Positions 33,966 to 44,481 of a DNA stretch of 64,000 bases are shown here, one piece after another. The stretch comes from Kofleriaceae bacterium (lineage in GTDB: Bacteria; Myxococcota_A; Polyangia; Haliangiales; Haliangiaceae). Each line of letters opens with the position of its first letter. Position 1 is the first letter of the stretch. The position numbers and the translations under genes are program-made. The stretch lies in assembly GCA_025357755.1 (NCBI GenBank), contig JANXOP010000168.1, forward strand, positions 1 to 64,000. The letters are read 5' to 3'. The notes below the pieces were generated by a model. It was not told the origin of the DNA. It worked only from the letters and a program-made list of their open reading frames with translations, and ran no database searches.

Positions 33966-36836
33966 ATGACGTCGACGTCGGCACTTTCGAAGCAGTATGA
34001 ACCCACCGAGGTCGAAGCTCGGTGGATTCGCTTTTGGATCGAGAACGGCTTTTTTCACGCCGAGGAAGCGAGCCCCACGGTTCCTTACTCGATCACGCTG
34101 CCGCCGCCGAACGTGACCGGCTCGCTGCACATCGGGCACGCACTCGGCTCGACGATGCAGGACATCCTGATCCGCTGGAAGCGGATGCAGGGGTTCAACG
34201 CGATGTGGATGCCCGGGATCGATCACGCGTCGATCGCCGTGCACGTGCTGCTCGAGAAGGATCTCAAGCGCCGCGAGAACAAGACTCGCTTCGACCTCGG
34301 GCGCGAAGAGTTCATGAACCGCGCGTGGAAGTGGAAGGAGCGCAGCGGCAACCGGATCTCCGAGCAGGAGAAGCTGATGGGCTTCTCGCTCGACTGGCCA
34401 CGCGAGCGCTTCACGATGGACGAGCGGTCGAACAAGGCCGTCAAGGAAGCGTTCGTCCAGCTCTACGAAGAAGGCCTGATCTTTCGCGCGAAGCGGATGA
34501 TCAACTGGGATCCGGCGAGCGAGACCGTCGTGTCGGATCTCGAGGTCGACACCGCCGAGGAGAATGGCTCGCTGTGGTCGATCAGGTATCCGATCGTTGG
34601 CGCCAAGGACGGCGAGTCGATCATCGTCGCCACGACGCGGCCCGAGACGATGCTCGGCGATACCGCGGTCGCGGTGCATGCGAAGGACGAGCGCTACCTC
34701 GCGTTCCACGGCAAGGAAGTCGAGCTGCCGCTCACCGGTCGGCGGATTCCGATCGTGCCGATCGACATCATGCGCGAAGGTAAAGTCTGGCCCGATCCCG
34801 CGTTCGGTTCGGGCGCCGTGAAGGTCACGCCCGCGCACGATCCGAATGACTACGAGGTCAGCTTGATCGCGAAGCTGCCCGTGCGCGAGATCATCGATCG
34901 CACCGGCAAGATGTGCGGCGAGATTCCCGCGAAGTACCTCGGGATGACCGTCGAGGCCGCGCGCAAAGAGGTCGTCGCCGATCTCGAAGCGGCCGAGCTC
35001 CTCGTCGAGACCAAGCCGTACAAGGTGCCGCGCGGCCGGAGCCAGCGCTCGGGCGCGGTGGTCGAGCCGATGCTGATGGAGCAGTGGTGGGTCAAGGCCA
35101 AGCCGCTCGCCGACAAGGCGCTCGCGGCGGTGGAGCAGGGCAAGACCAAGTTCGTCCCCGAGCACCACACCAAGACGTTCACGCACTGGATGACGAACAT
35201 CCAGGACTGGTGCATCTCGCGGCAGCTGTGGTGGGGCCACCAGATTCCTGCGTACTACTGCGACCAGGGCCACATCACGGTCGCGCGCGAGCTGCCGGCG
35301 GCGTGCAAAGAGTGCGGGTCCACCGCGGTCAAGCAGGACGACGACATCCTCGACACCTGGTTCAGCTCCGGGCTGTGGCCGTTCTCGACGCTGGGGTGGC
35401 CGGAGAAGACCCGCGCGCTCGCGACGTTCTATCCGAACAACGTGCTCGTCACCGCGCCCGATATCATCTTCTTCTGGGTCGCCCGGATGATGATGATGGG
35501 CCTCCACTTCATGGGCAAGGTGCCGTTCCGCACCGTGTACCTCACGTCGACCGTCACCGATGAAAACGGCGACAAGATGTCGAAGACGAAGGGCAACGTC
35601 ATCGATCCGCTCGACATCGTCAACGGCGCCTCGCTCGAGGCGCTGCTCGAGCGCGTCGATACCGAGAAGCCACCCGATATCGAGGGCGTGAAGAAGCAGC
35701 TCCGGAAACACCATCCGAAGGGCATCGCGGCCATGGGCTCCGATGCACTGCGGTTCGCGCTCGCGGCGCTCAATACCGGTTCTTCACGGATCCGCCTCTC
35801 GGTCGATCGCGTCGAGACCTATCGCAACTTCATCAACAAGCTGTGGAATGCCTCGCGGTTCGCGCTGATGAACCTCGATGGCTACGATCCCGAGCGCTTC
35901 GAAGCGCAGATCGCGACGCCCGCCGGTCGCGCCGCGCTCGGCGTGCCGGAGCGCTGGATCCTGTCGCGCCTCCAGGTCGTGACGCAAGAGGTCGACACCT
36001 CGCTCGAGGGCTTCCGGTTTGCCGATGCCGCGAATGCGATCTGGCACTTCGTCTACGACGATCTGTGCGACTGGTTCATCGAGCTCGCTAAGCCGAACCT
36101 CTATCAATCGCCGGAGCTCGAACAAGACCCCACGAAGGTGGCGCGCCGTCACCTCGTGCAGGGCGTGCTGTCGACCTGCCTCGAGACCGCGATGCGCCTG
36201 CTGCATCCGTTCGCACCGTTCGTCACCGAGGAGATCTGGCAGAAGCTCCCGAAGCCGCAGCAGCTCCCCGAGTCGCTGATGATCACCGTGTTCCCACGCG
36301 CCGACCCCGCGTTCCGCGACGATGCCGCCGAGGCCGAGCTCAAGGTGCTGCAGGATGTCGTGAGCGCGTGCCGCATGCTGCGCCAGACCTACAACGTGCC
36401 GCCGACCCAGCGCGTGGAGGTCGAGCTGCTCGTCACGTCGGAGGCCGCGGTGAAGACCTTGACCACGTTCAAGGACTTCCTCGAGAAGATCGCGCGCGCG
36501 AACGCGAAGATCGTCCATCGTCGGCTCGACGCACTCGAGGCCGGTCTGCAGAGCGCCAAGCACGGCGTCGCGAAGGCCATCGTGAGCTCGGAGATCGAGC
36601 TCGAGATGCCGCTCGGTGGCCTCATCGATCCGGCGGCGGAGACGGCACGGATCAACAAGGACATCGAGAAGTCCAAGAAGGAAGCCGCGATCATCGAGAA
36701 GAAGCTCGGGAACGAAGCCTTCGTCGCGAAGGCCCCCGAGGAGGTCGTCGCCGAGCAGAAGTCCCGGCTCGCCGAGGAGCTCGCGCGCCAGGCGCGGCTC
36801 GTCGAGGCGCTCAAGACGATCGCGAGCGCCTCGTGA
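33966..36836 (+). CDS. valS: Valyl-tRNA synthetase
   Basis: 956 residues, normal length. HIGH motif in NVTGSLHIGHALGSTMQD, editing (CP1) domain with TTRPETMLGDTAVAVH and AHDPNDYEV, tryptophan-rich FSSGLWPFSTLGWP, KMSKS motif DKMSKTKGNVIDP near residue 536, anticodon-binding region with NKLWNASRF, and a C-terminal coiled-coil arm (RINKDIEKSKKEAAIIEKKL). All functional parts are intact. Charges tRNA-Val and proofreads threonine. First gene of an operon: the next start (GTG) overlaps its stop. Confidence 0.97.
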   Translation: MTSTSALSKQYEPTEVEARWIRFWIENGFFHAEEASPTVPYSITLPPPNVTGSLHIGHALGSTMQDILIRWKRMQGFNAMWMPGIDHASIAVHVLLEKDLKRRENKTRFDLGREEFMNRAWKWKERSGNRISEQEKLMGFSLDWPRERFTMDERSNKAVKEAFVQLYEEGLIFRAKRMINWDPASETVVSDLEVDTAEENGSLWSIRYPIVGAKDGESIIVATTRPETMLGDTAVAVHAKDERYLAFHGKEVELPLTGRRIPIVPIDIMREGKVWPDPAFGSGAVKVTPAHDPNDYEVSLIAKLPVREIIDRTGKMCGEIPAKYLGMTVEAARKEVVADLEAAELLVETKPYKVPRGRSQRSGAVVEPMLMEQWWVKAKPLADKALAAVEQGKTKFVPEHHTKTFTHWMTNIQDWCISRQLWWGHQIPAYYCDQGHITVARELPAACKECGSTAVKQDDDILDTWFSSGLWPFSTLGWPEKTRALATFYPNNVLVTAPDIIFFWVARMMMMGLHFMGKVPFRTVYLTSTVTDENGDKMSKTKGNVIDPLDIVNGASLEALLERVDTEKPPDIEGVKKQLRKHHPKGIAAMGSDALRFALAALNTGSSRIRLSVDRVETYRNFINKLWNASRFALMNLDGYDPERFEAQIATPAGRAALGVPERWILSRLQVVTQEVDTSLEGFRFADAANAIWHFVYDDLCDWFIELAKPNLYQSPELEQDPTKVARRHLVQGVLSTCLETAMRLLHPFAPFVTEEIWQKLPKPQQLPESLMITVFPRADPAFRDDAAEAELKVLQDVVSACRMLRQTYNVPPTQRVEVELLVTSEAAVKTLTTFKDFLEKIARANAKIVHRRLDALEAGLQSAKHGVAKAIVSSEIELEMPLGGLIDPAAETARINKDIEKSKKEAAIIEKKLGNEAFVAKAPEEVVAEQKSRLAEELARQARLVEALKTIASAS

Positions 36837-37396
36837 TCGAGCACCTCTCGCGCCAGCGCGCGGCGCTGTTCGTCGTCGATATCCAGGAGCGCCTCGTGCC
36901 CGCGATGCCCGAGGCGGCGTACGCCCAGGTGATCAAGAACTCGACGATCTTGATCCAGGCCGCAAAAACGCTCGGCTTGCCGATCGTGGTCTCCCAGCAG
37001 TATCCGAAGGGCCTCGGCACGACGGTGCCGCAGATCGAAGAAGCGCTGGCCGGTGCCAAGGAACTCCATCGCTTCGACAAGCTGGAATTTTCTGCCGAAG
37101 CGGCGCCGGGATTTGCCGCGCTCGCGCCGAAGCTCGCGCGAGCTCAATGGATCGTCTGCGGGATGGAGACCCACGTCTGCGTGTACCAGACGCTGCGCGG
37201 GCTCGTCGCACGCGGCTACCAGGCGCACGTCGCAGCCGATGCCGTGGCGAGCCGGACCAAGGCGAACTGGAAGATCGGCCTCGAGCTCGCGGCGCGCACG
37301 GGCGCCATCGTGACCTCGACGGAGGTCTGCGTGTTCGATCTCCTCGAGCGCGCGGGTAGCGACGAGTTCAAGCTGCTCTCGAAGGTTATCCACTAG
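36833..37396 (+). CDS. Isochorismatase-family cysteine hydrolase
   Basis: 187 residues. The family triad is visible: Asp in ALFVVDIQERLVPAM, Lys in FDKLEF, and the nucleophile Cys in WIVCGMETHVCVYQTLRGL, with the non-proline GME/THVC turn common to the YcaC-like group. It acts on an amide or vinyl-ether substrate that cannot be read from sequence. The GTG start overlaps the valS stop (GTGA), so it depends on valS translation. The long frame that begins at 36368 is a valS shadow. The CDF exporter gene starts on the base after its stop. Confidence 0.88.
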   Translation: MIEHLSRQRAALFVVDIQERLVPAMPEAAYAQVIKNSTILIQAAKTLGLPIVVSQQYPKGLGTTVPQIEEALAGAKELHRFDKLEFSAEAAPGFAALAPKLARAQWIVCGMETHVCVYQTLRGLVARGYQAHVAADAVASRTKANWKIGLELAARTGAIVTSTEVCVFDLLERAGSDEFKLLSKVIH

Positions 37397-38308
37397 ATGT
37401 CGACGGGCGGGTCGCTCAAGGAGGTCATCAAGTCCCTCGTCGTGAACGTGGTGATCGCGTGCGCCAAGGGGGTGGCCGCGTTCATCTCGGGGTCGGGCGC
37501 GATGCTCGCCGAGACGCTTCACTCGTTCGCCGATTGCGGCAATCAGATCCTGTTGCTCGTCGGCTCGAAGTCCGCGCGCAAGCCTGCCGATTTCAAGCAT
37601 CCGCTCGGCTACGGCCGCGCGATGTACTTCTATTCGTTCATCGTCGCGCTGCTGCTGTTCTTCGGCGGCGGCGTGTTCTCGGTCCACGAGGGACTCGAGA
37701 AGGTGCTCCATCCGGAGCCGGTCGAGGACATCACGCTCGCGCTGGTGATCCTGGTGTTCTCGATGGCCCTGGAGGGCTGGTCCACGATCGGCAACGTGCG
37801 CGAGATCAACAAGCGCCGCAAAGGCGCGGTGCCCTTCTTTCGCTACCTGCGCGAGACCAAGGACTCCGACCTCATCGTGGTGTTCGGCGAGAACAGCGCG
37901 GCCGTCGTCGGCCTCTGCTTCGCGATCGCGGCGCTGATCCTGGCCAAGGAGACCGGCGATGGCCGCTGGGATGGCATCGGCTCGCTCGCGATCGGTGCGG
38001 TGCTCCTCGGGGTCGCCACGTTCCTGGGCCGCGAGGTCAAGAGCCTGCTGGTCGGGGAGGCCGCCGATGCGTCGCTGGTCAAGATCTGCGAAGAGCTCGC
38101 GGACACCGACCCGAACGTCGATGCGGTCCTCAACGTGATCACCCTCCAGCAGGGTCCGGGCGAGATCGTCGTCGCGATGAAGCTCAAGATGCGATCGGGC
38201 ATGCTCACGGAAGAGCTCGTAGAGGCGATCAACCGGTTCGAGCGCGACCTCAAGGTTCGCGTTCCCGAGGTCCGATGGTCGTTTATCGAGCCCGATCTGG
38301 AAGCGTAA
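37397..38308 (+). CDS. Cation diffusion facilitator (CDF) metal exporter
   Basis: 303 residues, about six helices. VNVVIACAKGVAAFISGSGA, then MLAETLHSFADCGNQILLLV, contains the HxxxD zinc-site pair of helix II in CDF transporters; FKHPLGYGRAMYFYSFIVAL is the conserved loop after it. Helix V has the second site region (VFGENSAAVVGLCFAIAALI), where E/N/A replaces the usual HxxxD, a variation that occurs in some iron or divalent-cation members. Ends in a cytoplasmic ferredoxin-like domain (DPNVDAVLNVITLQQGPGEI). Start ATG immediately follows the upstream stop. Confidence 0.88.
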   Translation: MSTGGSLKEVIKSLVVNVVIACAKGVAAFISGSGAMLAETLHSFADCGNQILLLVGSKSARKPADFKHPLGYGRAMYFYSFIVALLLFFGGGVFSVHEGLEKVLHPEPVEDITLALVILVFSMALEGWSTIGNVREINKRRKGAVPFFRYLRETKDSDLIVVFGENSAAVVGLCFAIAALILAKETGDGRWDGIGSLAIGAVLLGVATFLGREVKSLLVGEAADASLVKICEELADTDPNVDAVLNVITLQQGPGEIVVAMKLKMRSGMLTEELVEAINRFERDLKVRVPEVRWSFIEPDLEA

Positions 38309-38348
38309 CCCGACGGTCGTTCAGGCCCACGCCGTCGTCGTAATCGCG

Positions 38349-38354
38349 TAGATT
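38349..38354 (+). promoter_or_regulatory. -10-like element of ccr
   Basis: TAGATT ending 8 bases before the GTG at 38363; lacks the TGn extension. Confidence 0.35.
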
Positions 38355-38362
38355 CTGACGCG

Positions 38363-39661
38363 GTGCCCCAGCCCTCGTCCTCGACCGCCCCTTCTGCCAA
38401 AGAAGGGCTCTACGAGCTCGGTGATGTTCCCGAGCTCGGTCGCGTTCCTGCCAAGATGCTCGCGCAGGTTATTCGCGCCGAGCGTTTCGGTGAGCCGATC
38501 GACGCGTTCAAACAAGAGGCTCTCGACGTGCCCGTGCTCGGCGCGCATGAAGTGCTGGTCTACGTGATGGCCGCGGGCGTCAACTACAACAACGTGTGGG
38601 CCGCGATGGGCATCCCTATCGACGTGATCAAGACTCGCATGAAGCGCGGCGAGCCCGAGGCATTTCACGTCGGTGGCTCGGATGCCAGCGGCGTCGTGTG
38701 GGCGATCGGTGCCGACGTCACGAATGTCGAGGTCGGCGATGACGTCGTCGTGCACTGCGGCATGTGGGATCATGACGATCCGAACATCCTCGCTGGCAAG
38801 GATCCGATGCTCGGTCCCACCCAAAAGATCTGGGGCTACGAATCGAACTGGGGCAGCTTCGCGCAGTACACGAAGGTCCAGGACCATCAGTGCGTGCCCA
38901 AGCCCGAGCGCCTGACCTGGGAAGAGGCCGCCTCGTACATGCTCGTCGGTGCAACCGCATATCGCATGCTGCACGGCTGGCCTCCGAACATCGTCAACCC
39001 CGGGGATCCGGTGCTCGTGTGGGGCGGCGCCGGGGGCCTCGGCTCGATGGCGATCCAGATCGTCGCCGCCGCGGGCGGGCGCCCGGTCGCCGTGGTCTCG
39101 GGCGATTCGAAGAACGAGTTCTGCAAGAAGCTCGGCGCGGTCGGCGTGATCGATCGCCGCAAGTTCGAGCACTGGGGCAAGCTCCCGCGCTGGTCCGACG
39201 AGCTCGAGTACAGCGTGTGGCTCAAGGGCGCGCGCGGTTTCGGTGCGGCGTTCTGGGAAGCGCTCGGCGAGAAGCGGAACCCCACGATCGTGTTCGAGCA
39301 TCCCGGCGAGACCACGCTGCCGACCTCGGCGTTCATGTGCGACACCGGCGGCATGGTCGTGATCTGCGCGGGCACGACGGGCTACAACGCCACGCTCGAT
39401 CTTCGCTATCACTGGATGCGCCAGAAGCGCCTCCAGGGCTCGCACTTCGCGAACGACGACCAGGCGATCGGGATCAACAACCTCGTCGCCGAGGGCAAAG
39501 TGGACCCGTGCCTGTCGCGCACGTTCACGTTTGCCGAGACCGGTGCGTGTCATCAACTGATGCGCGACAACAAGCATCCCTCGGGCAACATGGCGATTCT
39601 CGTCAATGCGCCACGCCCGGGTCTACGAACGATCGCCGAAGTAAGAGCGGCAAAAATATGA
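38363..39661 (+). CDS. ccr: Crotonyl-CoA carboxylase/reductase
   Basis: 432 residues, the usual length for Ccr. Zn-less MDR fold: the family-specific stretches [40 protein letters not shown] and [20 protein letters not shown], the NADPH-binding turn [20 protein letters not shown], and [20 protein letters not shown], all as in reductive-carboxylating enoyl-thioester reductases. It converts crotonyl-CoA with CO2 and NADPH to ethylmalonyl-CoA. The epimerase gene follows with an ATGA overlap, which supports ethylmalonyl-CoA metabolism, either in acetate assimilation or as supply of polyketide extender units. Confidence 0.93.
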   Translation: MPQPSSSTAPSAKEGLYELGDVPELGRVPAKMLAQVIRAERFGEPIDAFKQEALDVPVLGAHEVLVYVMAAGVNYNNVWAAMGIPIDVIKTRMKRGEPEAFHVGGSDASGVVWAIGADVTNVEVGDDVVVHCGMWDHDDPNILAGKDPMLGPTQKIWGYESNWGSFAQYTKVQDHQCVPKPERLTWEEAASYMLVGATAYRMLHGWPPNIVNPGDPVLVWGGAGGLGSMAIQIVAAAGGRPVAVVSGDSKNEFCKKLGAVGVIDRRKFEHWGKLPRWSDELEYSVWLKGARGFGAAFWEALGEKRNPTIVFEHPGETTLPTSAFMCDTGGMVVICAGTTGYNATLDLRYHWMRQKRLQGSHFANDDQAIGINNLVAEGKVDPCLSRTFTFAETGACHQLMRDNKHPSGNMAILVNAPRPGLRTIAEVRAAKI

Positions 39662-40116
39662 GTGATACCGACCGTCCGTTTCGCGTTCTCGGGGTTCAGC
39701 AGATCGCGATCGGTGGTACCGACAAGTCGGCGCTCCGCGCGCTGTGGGTCGACCTCTTCGGCATCCCCGTCCAGAGCAGCTATCGCAACGAGCGCGAGAA
39801 CGTCGACGAAGACATCCTCTCGCTCAACGGCATCGAGATCGATCTGATGCAGCCGATCGATGCGGCGAAGGCCCCCAAGGTCCACGAGCCGCAGCTCAAC
39901 CACATCGGCTTGTGGGTCGATAACCTCGTCACAGCGGTCAGCTGGCTGACCGACAAGGGCGTGCGGTTCACCCCGGGTGGCATCCGCAAGGGCGCCGCGG
40001 GTCACGACGTGTGCTTCGTCCACCCCAAGAGCAACGACGAGTTCGGGCGCTCGGGAGAGGGCGTGCTGATCGAGCTCGTCCAGGCGCCGGCGGACGTCAT
40101 CGCCACGTTGGGCTGA
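39658..40116 (+). CDS. Ethylmalonyl-/methylmalonyl-CoA epimerase (VOC family)
   Basis: 152 residues, a single vicinal-oxygen-chelate domain. Metal ligands are expected at the start and end of the two halves: [25 protein letters not shown] and the terminal [12 protein letters not shown], matching the H/Q...H...E pattern of methylmalonyl-CoA epimerases. It equilibrates the 2R/2S forms of the CoA ester. The ATG overlaps the ccr stop by ATGA, so production is coupled to Ccr. Ethylmalonyl-CoA as substrate is inferred from this pairing. Confidence 0.85.
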   Translation: MSDTDRPFRVLGVQQIAIGGTDKSALRALWVDLFGIPVQSSYRNERENVDEDILSLNGIEIDLMQPIDAAKAPKVHEPQLNHIGLWVDNLVTAVSWLTDKGVRFTPGGIRKGAAGHDVCFVHPKSNDEFGRSGEGVLIELVQAPADVIATLG

Positions 40117-40141
40117 ACCCCGCCACAACTTCCGCGGGTTT
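40116..40141 (+). terminator. Possible intrinsic terminator after the epimerase gene
   Basis: CCCGC (40119-40123) pairs with GCGGG (40134-40138), extended by AA/TT past a one-base bulge, then TTTGT. Weak but well placed at the operon end. The rest of the 149-base gap up to 40265 holds a short direct repeat GCAACTTCAT (40211, 40222) and nothing else recognisable. Confidence 0.3.
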
Positions 40142-40250
40142 GTCACGTCGCGATGATCGCTTGCGCGGCGTTCTGGGCCTACGGCAGCAAGACCGCGTCG
40201 TCGGCGTTCTGCAACTTCATTGCAACTTCATAAGGGCTCGTGCGCGCGCT

Positions 40251-40259
40251 TGCTAGGCT
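40251..40259 (+). promoter_or_regulatory. Extended -10 element of the small exported gene
   Basis: TGC-TAGGCT ending 6 bases before the GTG at 40266; this spacing favours GTG 40266 over the in-frame TTG at 40260. Confidence 0.45.
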
Positions 40260-40265
40260 TTGCAG

Positions 40266-40586
40266 GTGCGCAGGTCCACGGTTGTTCGGCTGACGCTGCT
40301 CCCGATGCTCGCATCGGCCGCGGTGGCGAGCGCCGATCCGCCGGGCGAGACCGCCCCGATCTCGGCGCCGGAGCTCGGCCCGTCTGGCCCGTCTGGCCCA
40401 TCTGGACCGTCTGGCCTCGTTTCGGGCGACGAGATCCTGACGCCTCCGGGCATGACGCCGCCACTCGATTGCCGCGAGGATCCGGACTGGGAAGCGCGCC
40501 CCGAGTGCGATGTGGCGGGCGTGACGATCCGTGGCGGCATCATCCGCGGTGGCTTCGGCCACTACTTCTGGGCCGCTGGTGGCTGA
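40266..40586 (+). CDS. Small exported protein next to the YgiC-like gene
   Basis: 106 residues. Sec signal (RRSTVVRLTLLPMLASAAVA, cut after SADA-like ASA), then a short mature protein with GPSGPSGPSGPSG, a collagen-like run, two Cys (DCRED; ECDVA) and an ending TIRGGIIRGGFGHYFWAAGG. The ATP-grasp gene starts 6 bases later, so one transcript is likely. In enterobacteria YgiC is likewise preceded by a small envelope protein (YgiB, DUF1190), and the RGGFG end recalls it; this is a suggestion, not an established homology. Confidence 0.6.
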   Translation: MRRSTVVRLTLLPMLASAAVASADPPGETAPISAPELGPSGPSGPSGPSGLVSGDEILTPPGMTPPLDCREDPDWEARPECDVAGVTIRGGIIRGGFGHYFWAAGG

Positions 40587-40592
40587 GGTGCA

Positions 40593-41720
40593 GTGAGGCG
40601 GCGCGCGGTCGCGACGCGCCCCGATTGGCGGGCACGAGTCGAAGCACAAGGCCTGGTGTTTCACACCACCGAGCAGACCGGCGTGTACTGGGGCGAAGGC
40701 ACCTGCTACGAGCTGACGCCGGCCGAGGCCGATGCGATCACCTCGGCGACCGCCGAGCTCCATCACATGTGCGTCGCCGCCGTCGGCCGCGTCGTGCGCG
40801 ATCGCCGGTTTGCCGAGCTCGGGCTCGATCCGCTCTCGGCGCAGCTCGTCGAGGACAGCTGGAATCGACGCGACCCCGCACTCTACGGTCGCCTCGATCT
40901 CGTGCTGTGCGATGGCGTGCCGAAGCTGCTCGAGTACAACGCCGATACGCCGACGAGCTTGCTCGAAGCCGCGGTGATCCAGTGGCAGTGGTTCGAGGAC
41001 ACCGCGATCGCCGGTGATCAAGCGAACGCACTGCACGACAAGCTGATCAAGCGCTGGCGCGAGCTCCAAGGTCGCGTGGGCCCGCTCGTGCACTTCGCCG
41101 CCGTCGACGATCTCGAAGATCAGATGACGACCGCATACCTGCGCGACACCGCTTATCAAGCCGGCTACGCGACCGCGAGCATTGCCATGGAGGATCTCGG
41201 TTGGGATCCGACGCAGCGACAGCTCGTCGATCTCGAGGGCCAGCCGATCACGAGCCTGTTCAAGCTGTATCCCTGGGAAGGCCTCGTCACCGACGAGCTC
41301 GCGCCCGTGCTCGCGCAAGTTTCGACGCTGTGGCTCGAGCCCGCGTGGAAGATGGTGCTGTCGAACAAGGCGATCCTACCGATCCTGTGGCAGCTCTTTC
41401 CCGAGCACCCGAACCTGCTCCCGGCGTCACGCGAACCGACCGCGTTGCTCGGCGAGGCGTGGGTGCGAAAGCCGCTCCTGGGTCGCGAAGGCGCGAACGT
41501 CACGCTCCACGCGCCCGGGGTGAGCGACTCCACGAGCGGTCCGTACGAAGCGCGCGGCTACGTGTATCAAGCGTACGTCGACCTCGGCGAGTACGACGGC
41601 ATGCACCCCGTGATCGGGTCGTGGCTCGTCGGTGATTCGGCGGCGGGTATCGGCATTCGCGAGAGCGAGAGCCGGATCACGAGCAACACCGCGCGGTTCG
41701 TCCCGCACGTCATCGTGTGA
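40593..41720 (+). CDS. Glutathionylspermidine synthase-like ATP-grasp protein (YgiC/YjfC type)
   Basis: 375 residues. The GSP_synth ATP-grasp domain is recognised by RRDPALYGRLDLVLCDGVPK, LLEYNADTPTSLLEAAVIQW, KLYPWEGLVTDELAP, LEPAWKMVLSNKAILPILW, and VRKPLLGREGANVTLH, where the Lys and Glu bind ATP. It is the synthetase half only: no N-terminal amidase is present. Family members ligate a peptide or amine to an acid by an acyl-phosphate; the E. coli relatives' true substrates are uncertain. GTG start at 40593. Likely works with the small exported protein upstream. Confidence 0.85.
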   Translation: MRRRAVATRPDWRARVEAQGLVFHTTEQTGVYWGEGTCYELTPAEADAITSATAELHHMCVAAVGRVVRDRRFAELGLDPLSAQLVEDSWNRRDPALYGRLDLVLCDGVPKLLEYNADTPTSLLEAAVIQWQWFEDTAIAGDQANALHDKLIKRWRELQGRVGPLVHFAAVDDLEDQMTTAYLRDTAYQAGYATASIAMEDLGWDPTQRQLVDLEGQPITSLFKLYPWEGLVTDELAPVLAQVSTLWLEPAWKMVLSNKAILPILWQLFPEHPNLLPASREPTALLGEAWVRKPLLGREGANVTLHAPGVSDSTSGPYEARGYVYQAYVDLGEYDGMHPVIGSWLVGDSAAGIGIRESESRITSNTARFVPHVIV

Positions 41721-41740
41721 CGTCCGCGCGCGGGACGTGC

Positions 41741-43045
<1,305 letters not shown>

Positions 43046-43092
43046 CGCCTCTCTCGCATAACACGAGACCCCTCACGGCGACGGCAAAAGAG

Positions 43093-44481
43093 TCAGCGCT
43101 TGCGCCAGTTCGGCGCGTAATCATCGAGGCGAAGGCACCCCGGACAGTCACCCGGTTCGAGCTCTGCGCCGACCAGCTGCTGCAACGTCGGGCCGTCGGT
43201 GATCGACGGGTAGATCCGGCCCCCAACGACGGTACTCGGTGAGGTCCGCACGCCTGCATGACGCGCCTTCTCGATCCAATGGATCGCGGCGCCGGCCTGG
43301 TTCGCGCGACAGGCGGCGAACGCTTGCTTGTCGACGTGTAGCTTGTCACTGACTTTTTCGAGCAGCACCTCGGGCGGCAGCTTCCTGTCACGACGGCCGA
43401 GGTTGCTCTCCGCGATCATGCTCGACACCCAGCGCCAGCCCTGCGAGCCCGGTGCATCGAGATCGTCCGAGCTCGTGCCGACGCGCTCGGCGCACAGCGC
43501 TGCGTCGGCGAGAAAGCCGAGGTCGGCCGCATCCTCACGCGCGACATCGAAGAACGGCGCCCACACGATCCGGACCGATTCGGAATACAGGTCTTGCGCG
43601 ATGACCGCGGCGTCCAACGCGCTCTTGCAGTTGAGGCTCGCGGGGCTGCACAGGATCGCGATCGTGACCTGTGCGTTCGCGGGTCCGAGCGACGGCATCC
43701 CGCGCAGCTCGAGCGCGGGGGTCGCGATCGGTGGCACGTCCGGGACATCCTCGACGGTCTCGTCGGTATTGCCGATAGGGATCACGAGCTCGAGCGGATT
43801 CGGCGCGGTCTGTTGATCGGACGCTTCGGGCAGCGAGCGCGGATCGGCGCCGCGATCGAGGAGGTCCTCGGCAGCCTCGAGCGCGGCGGCGTATTCGATC
43901 TCGAGGTCCGCGATCGAGCCCTGGCTGCGCGGCACCTTGCCGTTGATGAGGATCAGCGGCAGGACGATCCCTCGGACCTTCTTCTGTTTCTGCCGGCGCT
44001 GGTTCGCATCGAGCACGCGATCGTAGCCAGGTGGCGGATTCGCGATCGCGAGCGCGAGCTGCTGGGGATCCATCCCGACGCTCTTGCCGAGCTCGAGCAA
44101 GGCCGCATCGGTGAGCCCCATCCGCGATGCCGCGTTGAGCGCATCGAGGAACGGCCGGAACTTACCCTCTGCGTACGCCTCGAGCGCGGCGTAGTGCAGG
44201 CGCGACGAGCCGGTGGCTTTGACGATCCGGTAGATCACGCGGATCCGGCTCGGATGCTTGGCCTGCAGGGCCTCGACGAGCGTCACCTCGCGCTTGCGCT
44301 GGTTCTGGACCGGCTGCAAGAACAGCTCGATCGTGACGGGCGCGGTCGCCGGGCCGAGGGTCGGCAGCGCGTCGACGGCGTGGTGCTCGACCCGCACGAC
44401 ATCTCCGTGCTGCACCGGACCGGGAGCTGGCGCAGCCGGGCCCGCGGCGAGGCACACGGCGGCCAGCAAGAAGCGCTTCAT
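43093..44481 (-). CDS. Exported protein with two DsbA-like thioredoxin-fold domains lacking CxxC
   Basis: 462 residues. Signal peptide MKRFLLAAVCLAAGPAAPA. Two related domains begin LGPATAPVTIELFLQPVQNQ (about 40) and LGPANAQVTIAILCSPASLN (about 260), the usual DsbA/thioredoxin_4 start, but the first has no Cys at the active-site turn and the second has C-x6-C. Domain ends GIVLPLILINGKVPRSQG and GVRTSPSTVVGGRIYPS contain the cis-Pro region. A CPGC motif sits 17 residues from the C-terminus, outside either fold. Probably a structural or chaperone-like relative instead of an oxidase. Coupled by ATGA to the small membrane protein upstream. Confidence 0.75.
   Translation of the reverse strand: MKRFLLAAVCLAAGPAAPAPGPVQHGDVVRVEHHAVDALPTLGPATAPVTIELFLQPVQNQRKREVTLVEALQAKHPSRIRVIYRIVKATGSSRLHYAALEAYAEGKFRPFLDALNAASRMGLTDAALLELGKSVGMDPQQLALAIANPPPGYDRVLDANQRRQKQKKVRGIVLPLILINGKVPRSQGSIADLEIEYAAALEAAEDLLDRGADPRSLPEASDQQTAPNPLELVIPIGNTDETVEDVPDVPPIATPALELRGMPSLGPANAQVTIAILCSPASLNCKSALDAAVIAQDLYSESVRIVWAPFFDVAREDAADLGFLADAALCAERVGTSSDDLDAPGSQGWRWVSSMIAESNLGRRDRKLPPEVLLEKVSDKLHVDKQAFAACRANQAGAAIHWIEKARHAGVRTSPSTVVGGRIYPSITDGPTLQQLVGAELEPGDCPGCLRLDDYAPNWRKR

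Noticed and set aside
40117-40265. Possible tRNA or small RNA in the gap
   Set aside because: No cloverleaf or CCA end; only a weak hairpin and a 10-base direct repeat.
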